Source: Puniceicoccales bacterium
GTDB lineage: Bacteria; Verrucomicrobiota; Verrucomicrobiia; Opitutales; JAIRLM01
Assembly: GCA_031287845.1 (NCBI GenBank)
Contig: JAITSI010000002.1
Span: 1-7,396 of the forward strand
DNA: 7,396 nucleotides
Direction: 5' to 3'
Part shown: one piece after another, positions 1 through 5,457 of the stretch
How positions within the stretch are numbered: position 1 is the stretch's first letter
Layout: each line of letters begins with the position of its first letter
Program-made: the position numbers and the translations under genes
Notes under the pieces: generated by a model
Database searches by the model: none
What the model was told of the DNA's origin: nothing
The model's input: only the letters and a program-made list of their open reading frames with translations

Positions 1-318
1 GCCAGCGCATTGGAGCGTGCTGGATTCACAAATCTGGGGAAGCCACCAAGCGACCTCCCAAATAGCGAATCTTCCTTACTTAGGGAATTTGCCAGTCTGT
101 CAGCCGAAGACCAGGCGAATGTGCTATCTTTATGTGACATTCCCAGTTTTTACACAAAAGAAGATGGCAGCATAGTGCCCAATCTCAGTCAAATGAAAGA
201 TGTTATTCCTGAAGATCAGATGTTTCTCTTTGAGGCGGGTATGAAAGGTGCCTCGGATGATAGTGGCAAAGTTCTCGACGCCTATAATATGGTTGCGCCA
301 TTTGCAGCCAATTCCTAA
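1..318 (+). CDS. Unknown protein, C-terminal part (paralogue of the 934-1566 product)
   Basis: The reading frame is open at the window edge and stops with TAA at 316-318, so this is the last 105 codons of a gene that begins upstream. The TTG at position 10 is inside the open frame and is no reason to place a start there. The protein aligns with the C-terminus of the product of 934-1566. Both have GF-x-NLG-x-PP, then an [RD]-[ED]-F segment, then FY-x-KEDGSI-[VI]-PN, then a Pro-Glu pair before a final helix. From the F of REF/RDF to the FY pair the spacing is 20 residues in both. No catalytic motif, signal peptide or membrane segment is visible. The family is not recognised. The last few residues may derive from the end of the neighbouring insertion sequence, because the transposase remnant ends only six bases further on. 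That it is a real gene is fairly sure; its function is unknown. Confidence 0.72.
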   Translation, partial: ASALERAGFTNLGKPPSDLPNSESSLLREFASLSAEDQANVLSLCDIPSFYTKEDGSIVPNLSQMKDVIPEDQMFLFEAGMKGASDDSGKVLDAYNMVAPFAANS

Positions 319-323
319 GATAG

Positions 324-827
324 TTAAAAGCCGAGATTCATGGTCATCAATGCGATATCAATGGCCGCGGAAACGGCTTTCTACGGACGAAAATGGGCGA
401 GGCTGTCACTCAATCTTGTCTTCAATTTTCTGATGAAAGTCCCAATCTTATATCTTTTAGAAAGGGCAGTTATTTCTTCAGATGTATTCTGTGCTTTCAT
501 GTTTCTTTTCGTGCGGGCGATGAAGTTTAGGCCGCAATTTTTGAGCTCCATGTGCAAATTTTTGCTCACATGGTCCTTGTCTCCGATCGCCGTCCCAGTG
601 CGGCCTTGAAGCAATTTTGCTGCCATTGAGACATCGGAAGTTGATCCTTTGGTAATGAAGAAATTGACAACCTGATTCAGGTCATTAATTGCCAAATGCA
701 GTTTGATTCCGTAAATTTTTTTCGTCGGGGTAATTGCCCAGTCGGCGTGTTCCTCAAAGAGGCAACTTCGCCAAGAACGAACTCTTTTACAAAGCTCAAA
801 TGGAGATTTGCCTGAAAAATTTTCGCC
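324..827 (-). pseudogene. IS982-like transposase remnant (C-terminal half)
   Basis: Reading the minus strand from about 827 to the TAA at 326-324 gives about 168 codons of a DDE transposase resembling the IS982 family. Landmarks are KKIYGIKLHLAIND (family: FGxKLHxxIND), then GDK at 584-576 with the second catalytic Asp (579-581), then IARTKRNMK (family: hallmark KxKxNMK), then a KRYKIGTFIRKLK segment followed by a decayed C-terminus. Family members are about 290-310 residues long, so the N-terminal half is missing. Damage is visible. There is an in-frame TAG at 381-383 inside the C-terminus. A Gly (codon GGG) stands where the catalytic Glu is expected. The segment where the first catalytic Asp belongs reads SGKS. 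A stop codon at 828-830 ends the frame upstream. It is almost certainly inactive. It lies between two paralogous genes of the opposite strand and may have separated or truncated them. Confidence 0.82.
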
Positions 828-933
828 TTATTTTGCAGTTGGGGTAGCTATTGGACGACGACTGAGCCCCGATGGTCAATTCCCGGTAAAAATTTTCTTG
901 CCTTGCCCTGCAAATCGGCCCATACTCCGTGCT

Positions 934-1566
934 ATGAGTCTATCAACGATAGGTGCTGGGTCATCAAATTTGGCGTTGTTTTCCCACGCTACTGGCATTG
1001 CCACTTGCGGAAATACCATTGTCGAAGGGAAGGTACCGGAGAAGGGACCATCCACCCCCGGCCTTTCCGGCTCGGTCAGAACGGACCAGCCGACCCAGCT
1101 GACCCATCCAAAAGCGAAAATGTTACAAGAGCTTCACGCTCTCGCCAGCCTCCAGAATCTTCCCTTTGATTCCGCGGAGGAAGCGAAATTCCGTACCCTC
1201 GGGATCATAGCGGGTGCGGTTGAGCCGAACATTGAACCCACCGAAGGCGTTGGCCCCGAACCCATTGGCCCAAAAGCCAAGGAATTGACGGAATTGGGAT
1301 TTCGTAACCTGGGCGAACCGCCGAAGGATTTCATGGAGAATATGCCAATAGGCCTGTTCCTCTTCGCCAGGGACTTTGCTAATTCGCCGGTCGAGAAGCA
1401 AATACAGACAATGATGAACTCTTTAATTCGCAGTTTTTACCAGAAAGAGGATGGTAGTATTATTCCCAATTTTAGCGAATTGAAATTGGACCATGACCCG
1501 GAGAAAATGACAAATATGTTCAGCGATGCTTTGCATGGTATCCTTCGTGTCGAAGGCACGGAATGA
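934..1566 (+). CDS. Unknown protein with GFxNLGxPP / FYxKEDGSI module
   Basis: This is a complete 210-codon frame from ATG 934 to TGA 1564-1566. A TTG at 808 would extend it, but 808-933 overlaps the insertion-sequence remnant, so the ATG is preferred. No clear Shine-Dalgarno sequence precedes it. The N-terminal 60 residues are rich in Ser, Gly, Thr and Pro and look unstructured. Residues near 60-75 and 112-125 share PKAK-x-L-x-EL, which suggests an internal duplication. The C-terminal 95 residues (GFRNLGEPP, then RDF, then FYQKEDGSIIPNFSEL) match the product of 1-318. No enzyme motif, signal peptide or membrane segment is seen. A disordered N-terminus followed by a compact repeat module is common in secreted effectors of host-associated bacteria, but that is only an inference. 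No family is recognised. Confidence 0.75.
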   Translation: MSLSTIGAGSSNLALFSHATGIATCGNTIVEGKVPEKGPSTPGLSGSVRTDQPTQLTHPKAKMLQELHALASLQNLPFDSAEEAKFRTLGIIAGAVEPNIEPTEGVGPEPIGPKAKELTELGFRNLGEPPKDFMENMPIGLFLFARDFANSPVEKQIQTMMNSLIRSFYQKEDGSIIPNFSELKLDHDPEKMTNMFSDALHGILRVEGTE

Positions 1567-2325
1567 GCCTGTTCCGTCAAAAGATATTTGAAAAATTTCT
1601 TGCCCCTTCCCAAAATTTTCCCTAAACTCAACTATCATGAGCTGGCAAGATGGTCCGTGCGGACAGTTTCTAGGAATTTCCGGCGGTGCCGTTGGAGGCG
1701 ATGGCCCCCGGTCGATTGCGCGGGGCCGCGGTCCCTCCATCCCCGACTTCACCAACCGGGTCGAAACGCCGCCGATCGCTCCCCATTTTCCATCGGAGCC
1801 GCGGAAATTGCCGGTAAATCGGCTATCTTTCGCAACGGAATTTACCGTGGCAAGCGGCATCGAATACCTCCGGAAAATCGCCGGCCTCATTCCTTCCCCG
1901 GAGCAGAATTCGCCGGCCTCTCCGGACCTGCAGCCTGCCAAATTTTCCACGGAAACAGCTCCCGGACACTGCCATACAACGCCGAAAAAAGATTCGAAGC
2001 CGCATCCATCCCAGAAAAATTCACGGGGTCTCCGGAAGCAATCCTCCTGGTAAGGCCAGCACCCGCCAATCCGGCGGGGTCCGCCGCCGCCCTCCACCCT
2101 TCCGCGAAAAACACCACGGCATCGGCGGTCGAAAAAACGGCATGTTGCACGAAGGCAAGACATTCGCATTGGCCCGGATCGACCAAACGGGCCGATTGTC
2201 CTCAAATGGAGTCCGTCGCAACCCGCACGGCCGGCCGGGATTTTTTTTCGGGCGCACGCGGTTTTTTGACAATTTTATTTGCCCCGGGGCAACCCATCCC
2301 ATAAACTGCTTCCATAGTGAGTGTC
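1567..2325. other. Gene-poor interval with degenerate short repeats
   Basis: About 760 bases lie between two + strand genes. Several frames on both strands stay open because the DNA is GC-rich. The best candidate is + 1637-2053 (ATG, 138 codons), but it lacks a ribosome binding site, a recognisable motif and clear codon bias, so it is not called. A loose motif of the form GGAAATTNNCCGG recurs (1672-1684, 1803-1814, 1872-1885). The exact 11-mer TCGCCGGCCTC occurs twice, 32 bases apart (1878-1888, 1910-1920). Short inverted repeats include GGCCCC/GGGGCC (1703-1708, 1722-1727) and CCCGCC/GGCGGG (2062-2067, 2073-2078). CCCG/CGGG (2222-2225, 2236-2239) followed by eight T (2241-2248) could be a weak terminator. 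TTGACA at 2266-2271 resembles a -35 box, but no good -10 follows at 16-18 bases. Confidence 0.5.
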
Positions 2326-3264
2326 ATGACAACACAAAAAATAGAATCACGCAGTGCCACACTTATCAATTTGATTGTTGAAATTTTGCCAGAATTACCC
2401 CCTCTCACAACTCCCCTGGAGCGGATAAAAAACACGGTCGTGAATGCTTCCATTACTTCCAGCAGTCCTAGTAGTTCTAGCAGCTCCGATACTAGTATGA
2501 AAACGAAAGAGGTGGAGAATTCTGAGGTAGATAAGGAGGATTCATCTGTAATGACAAAGTCCGATGGTCGCGCAAAGGAACTGGCAAAAAAATTCAATGC
2601 GGGTTTCCTAGACTATTTACTCGTGGATAAATGGAAATGGGATAAGATCGTTGTGGCAAGGATTCTGGAAGACGATTTTTCTGAAGTGGAATTGGATAAG
2701 ATTCAATATTTTTCCAAGGATCACAAACCGATTGACGTTGAAAGTCTACTGCGCAAGGATAAAGCAATTATTTTTGATGAAGGTAATACTTTAAACAATG
2801 AATCAACACTAAATACTATTTGCGATAGCATTGCCTATGTGATATTCAACGCCGGCAACGGCGGTGGCAAAGGTCCGCTCTACGGCTTTCCAAGGGGGCA
2901 TGAGAGCGATCTGTATGAAATAGTGCAGTTGGATTTAAAGCAGGGCCATAGCAAGACGAGTGCAAGGCTGATAACCGCGACCAATGCCGCGGTCAAAATT
3001 CTGGAGGATGCCGTCGCAGCCCTGTGCGGCTGGCGATTGCTGATCAGCCAGCTGGCCAACGCATTCCTGATGGCAGGGGCAGCGGCATTTGCCACGTCCG
3101 CCAGCAGCTTTATCAGCGGCGTGATCCTTGCACTGATCGCCGGCAGCATTCTCGCCTTCAATCCATTCATGCTGGTGACAACGCTCGTGGCCATCGGCAT
3201 TGCCCTGGGCTGCGTCGCGACCGGCGTATTCCTGGATTGGCTATCCAAGCACAGTTGCAAGTGA
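2326..3264 (+). CDS. Unknown protein with Ser-rich linker and C-terminal hydrophobic segments
   Basis: ATG 2326 is chosen over GTG 2317; an in-frame TAA lies at 2302-2304. No strong ribosome binding site distinguishes the two. The product has 312 residues. Residues 1-40 form a short hydrophobic and proline-containing N-terminus. Residues 42-57 are nearly all Ser/Thr. Residues 58-90 are highly charged. The middle (90-235) is soluble and contains KWKWDKIVVARI and a Gly-rich patch, NAGNGGGKGP. Residues 238-303 hold two or three hydrophobic segments separated by Ser/Gly and an NP, ending in a short polar tail with a Cys. There is no Sec signal peptide, catalytic motif or known domain. Composition shifts sharply: 2761-2820 is 22% G+C while 3061-3120 is 63%. 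The layout resembles bacterial proteins that insert into host membranes (for example chlamydial Inc proteins with a bilobed hydrophobic region), but that is an analogy, not homology. It could equally be an ordinary inner-membrane protein. Confidence 0.78.
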   Translation: MTTQKIESRSATLINLIVEILPELPPLTTPLERIKNTVVNASITSSSPSSSSSSDTSMKTKEVENSEVDKEDSSVMTKSDGRAKELAKKFNAGFLDYLLVDKWKWDKIVVARILEDDFSEVELDKIQYFSKDHKPIDVESLLRKDKAIIFDEGNTLNNESTLNTICDSIAYVIFNAGNGGGKGPLYGFPRGHESDLYEIVQLDLKQGHSKTSARLITATNAAVKILEDAVAALCGWRLLISQLANAFLMAGAAAFATSASSFISGVILALIAGSILAFNPFMLVTTLVAIGIALGCVATGVFLDWLSKHSCK

Positions 3265-3442
3265 CACCCCGGGGACGGCCTGGCCCATTGGCCAAAGCTC
3301 CGCCGGGCTCCCGTTCCTCCGGCTGGGCGGCGGATCGGATCTGGCCATGAAGTCTGGCCCCACGTGTCAGGACCCGTAAAACCACATTCCACCTCCGCCT
3401 GGAAAGGATACGAACCTGTTGTGCAGGAACTTGACTTCTTGA

Positions 3443-3560
3443 GGGAAAGGCCGCCCGCGGGCGCTGCCCGGCGGAGCGGGCAGTGCCGCAGGCCGGCCCT
3501 GATGGGGCCTCGGGGGCCGGCCGGGCCCATTTGGGGGCCCTGCCCCCAGCTTCGCTTCCC
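3443..3560. repeat. GC-rich hairpin repeat, copy 1
   Basis: This copy matches copy 2 almost base for base at a constant offset of 191 for about 100 bases. Its parts in order are: a CTGCCCG-GCGGAG-CGGGCAG hairpin (3464-3483); two GGCCGGCC palindromes flanking TGATGGGGCCTCG; and a perfect triloop hairpin GGGGGC-CCT-GCCCCC (3533-3547) followed by AGCTTCGCT. Such elements resemble REP/BIME or small non-autonomous repeats, although no mobilising transposase is present. Confidence 0.85.
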
Positions 3561-3633
3561 CCGGCCCGTTGCTTGCCGTGTAGCATTTTATGGAGAAGGG
3601 AATGCTTTCTTAAATGGGCAGTATTCTACTTGG

Positions 3634-3773
3634 GGGAAGGGCCGCTCACGGGCGCTGCCCGGCGGAGCGGGCAGTGCCGCGGGCCGGCCCTGATGGGGCC
3701 TCGAGGGCCGGCCGGGCCCATTTGGGGGCGCCGCCCCCAGCTCCGCTACGCTGCGCCTCCCCCAGATGTCGGT
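3634..3773. repeat. GC-rich hairpin repeat, copy 2
   Basis: This is the most complete copy. It shares with copy 1 the CTGCCCG/CGGGCAG hairpin (3655-3674), the paired GGCCGGCC palindromes and a triloop hairpin GGGGGC-GCC-GCCCCC (3724-3738). Its tail (AGCTCCGCTACGCTGCG, then CCTCCCCCAGATGTCGG) is shared with copy 3 and not with copy 1. The triloop stem is identical to the other copies while the loop differs. Confidence 0.85.
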
Positions 3774-3849
3774 TATTCGAAGGCCGGCCCGCCAGCTTTG
3801 GATGGAACTGTCACTAGCGCCCGTCCGTCCGGCGTCCCGAGCAAAGCGC

Positions 3850-3930
3850 GGGGGCCTCGAGGGCCGGCCAGGCCCTTTTGGGGGCTTTGCCCCCAGCTTC
3901 GCCATGCTGCGCTTCCCCCCAGGCGTCGGT
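3850..3930. repeat. GC-rich hairpin repeat, copy 3 (partial)
   Basis: This copy begins at GGGGCCTCGAGGGCCGGCC, aligned with copy 2 at an offset of 156, and so lacks the first hairpin. It carries the triloop hairpin GGGGGC-TTT-GCCCCC (3880-3894) and the extended tail ending in CAGGCGTCGG. About 30 bases downstream, at 3953-3985, is a related nested structure: GCCGG/CCGGC enclosing GGGGC-GCA-GCCCC (3960-3972). Confidence 0.8.
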
Positions 3931-4072
3931 GCAACGGCATTTCGCGGGGGGTGCCGGCGGGGGCGCAGCCCCACCGTCAACCGGCGGGCCGGATTCCCGG
4001 GCGTGCGTTCAAAAACAAAGCGCCACTTTCGTTTTGGCTTGAAAAACTAAAGTCCTGCTGTGTTTTTGCCCC

Positions 4073-5248
4073 ATGGCCTTCGTGAAGCGCTTTCTGGAGC
4101 CGCCCGGGATGTCCTTCTTCCTCTTCGGGCCGCGGGGATCGGGAAAAAACCTGTGGACGCGGCAGCGCTTTCCCGGTGCGGTCTTCATCGACCTGCTCTC
4201 TCCCGGCGAGTTGCGCCTCTACGGCGGCTTCCCGGAACAGCTCACGGAGCTGCTGCGCGGAGAAATGGAACGGCGCCAGAGCCAGGACCTTACCGTCGTC
4301 ATCGACGAAATTCAAAAGATTCCCGAACTGCTCTGCGTGGTCCACCAGATGATCGTGAACCATCCCTCCCTGTGCTTCGTTCTGACCGGATCCAGTGCCC
4401 GTCGGCTGCGGCGGGGAGGCGTCGACCTGCTCGCCGGGAGGGCGGCCCTGTGCCACATGCACCCCTTCATGGCCGCGGAGCTGGGGGAGGCGTTCGACCT
4501 GGAGGAGGCCCTGCGGCTGGGCATGCTACCGGTTGTACAAGCTTCCCGGAATGGGCAAAAGAGCCTGTCGTCCTTCGTCGGCACCTATCTGGAGGAGGAG
4601 GTGCGCCAGGAGGGTTTGGTGCGCAACATCGGCGCCTTTGCCCGCTTTCTGGAGGTCGCCGCCCTAGCCCACGGCACCATTCCCAACCACGCCTCCATTG
4701 CCCGTGACTGCGGCGTGAGTGCGCCGACCGTCGCCGCCTACTTCACCATCCTGGAGGATCTGCTGCTCAGCTACAACCTCCCCGCTTTTAGCTTTCGTCC
4801 AGGCCGGCCCCTGATAACCCGGACAAAGTTTTACCTCTGCGACACGGGCCTTTACCAAAATTTGCGCCACCAGCCCCTGGATGACGGCGGCGGCTACGGG
4901 AATCCGAGCGGCATGGCGTTGGAAGGACTCGTAGGTCAGCACCTGCGCGCCTGGTGTGACCTTTCCGAAGGGAAAAACCGGCTCTACCACTGGCGAACCA
5001 GGTCCGGGGTCAAGGTGGACTTCGTCCTTGCCGGCCGGGAAGGGCTCTGGGCCTTCGAGGTGAAGCACGGCAAAGTCTTTCGCCCGGAATACCTCAAAAA
5101 CCTCAAAATCTTCGGCCAGGACTACCCCGAGGCCAGGCTGTGCCTCCTCTACCGGGGCCAGGAACGCCTGCGGGTAGGCAACGTCAGCTGCATCCCCTGC
5201 AACGAATTCCTGCGCGGGCTGCGCCCCAACCGCATCGATCCGTCCTGA
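4073..5248 (+). CDS. AAA ATPase of the DUF4143 type with altered Walker A
   Basis: The 391-residue product has the full DUF4143-type layout and length. The P-loop is GPRGSGKN at residues 19-26, Walker B is VVIDEIQK with Asp78-Glu79, and a sensor-like LTGSS lies at 104-108. The conserved YLEEEVRQEGLVRN begins at 172. A winged-helix-like segment at about 205-232 contains IARDCGVSAPTV. The C-terminal PD-(D/E)XK-like motif is VDFVL (Asp316) with FEVK (Glu329, Lys331). The family binds ATP; its biological role is poorly known, and defence, mobile-element and toxin-like roles have been suggested without firm proof. Asn26 replaces the usual Ser/Thr that coordinates magnesium, which could weaken ATP hydrolysis. 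ATG 4073 fits the family's short N-terminus, but no Shine-Dalgarno sequence is evident. The gene is convergent with the next ATPase. The family call is firm; function is unknown. Confidence 0.93.
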   Translation: MAFVKRFLEPPGMSFFLFGPRGSGKNLWTRQRFPGAVFIDLLSPGELRLYGGFPEQLTELLRGEMERRQSQDLTVVIDEIQKIPELLCVVHQMIVNHPSLCFVLTGSSARRLRRGGVDLLAGRAALCHMHPFMAAELGEAFDLEEALRLGMLPVVQASRNGQKSLSSFVGTYLEEEVRQEGLVRNIGAFARFLEVAALAHGTIPNHASIARDCGVSAPTVAAYFTILEDLLLSYNLPAFSFRPGRPLITRTKFYLCDTGLYQNLRHQPLDDGGGYGNPSGMALEGLVGQHLRAWCDLSEGKNRLYHWRTRSGVKVDFVLAGREGLWAFEVKHGKVFRPEYLKNLKIFGQDYPEARLCLLYRGQERLRVGNVSCIPCNEFLRGLRPNRIDPS

Positions 5249-5457
5249 GGCCAATCCCCGCCCGACCTCCACTCTTCACCACCGCACTGGTCGGTCGAAC
5301 AAAACGCGCTCCCCCCTACGGGGGTGATTGGGGGATTCCGGTATTAGTTTTTGGAGAGACTTTTCCTCACCGGAGGAAACACTGAATTTTCTAAAACCTT
5401 CCTTTCCCGGCTCGAAACACGAAAGTGGTTTACCTGAAGGAATTTCTTGCCGATATC
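5249..5457. terminator. Convergent intergenic region with hairpins
   Basis: Two genes converge on these 209 bases, so transcription from both sides should end here. Visible hairpins are CCCCC-TAC-GGGGG (5312-5324) and TTTCCTC-ACCG-GAGGAAA (5362-5379). A short CAC-GAAA-GTG hairpin with a GNRA-type loop lies near 5418-5427. None is followed by a convincing run of T on either strand, so a terminator role is inferred from position rather than shown. Confidence 0.4.

Larger units (their letters stand above)
3265..4072. other. Repeat-rich non-coding interval
   Basis: About 800 bases separate the membrane protein gene from the + strand ATPase. No frame here has a recognisable protein, and the open frames on both strands follow from extreme GC content (3481-3540 is 82% G+C). 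It holds three copies of a structured repeat, listed separately, plus smaller inverted repeats: TGGCC-CATT-GGCCA at 3281-3294 just after the upstream stop codon, and AGCATT/AATGCT at 3582-3587 and 3601-3606 in the AT-richer spacer between copies 1 and 2. The last 70 bases before ATG 4073 are AT-richer and could carry the ATPase promoter, but no convincing -35/-10 pair is seen. Confidence 0.7.

Noticed and set aside
1637..2053. 138-codon + frame with an ATG start
   Set aside because: It is partly protein-like in look, but lacks a ribosome binding site, a motif and distinct codon bias. Left as a possibility inside the gene-poor interval rather than called.
1423..2205. Long open frame on the minus strand (260 codons)
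   Set aside because: It runs antisense into the supported 934-1566 gene, has a low-complexity Arg/Gly/Pro/Cys composition and no recognisable motif, as expected from GC-rich DNA with few stop codons.
2266..2271. TTGACA as the -35 box of a promoter for the 2326-3264 gene
   Set aside because: No acceptable -10 hexamer lies at the expected spacing, so a single matching hexamer in a T-rich stretch is not enough.
1588..2304. Open frame of 238 codons on +
   Set aside because: It is rich in Arg, Pro and Ala with no motif, overlaps other equally open frames and has no ribosome binding site; best explained by composition.
3443..3930. CRISPR array
   Set aside because: The repeats are long, differ in length, contain several hairpins and are not separated by uniform short spacers.
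3483..4085. Long open frames across the repeat cluster on both strands
   Set aside because: They translate the GC-rich repeats themselves, the same DNA yields different repetitive peptides in several frames, and no known domain appears.
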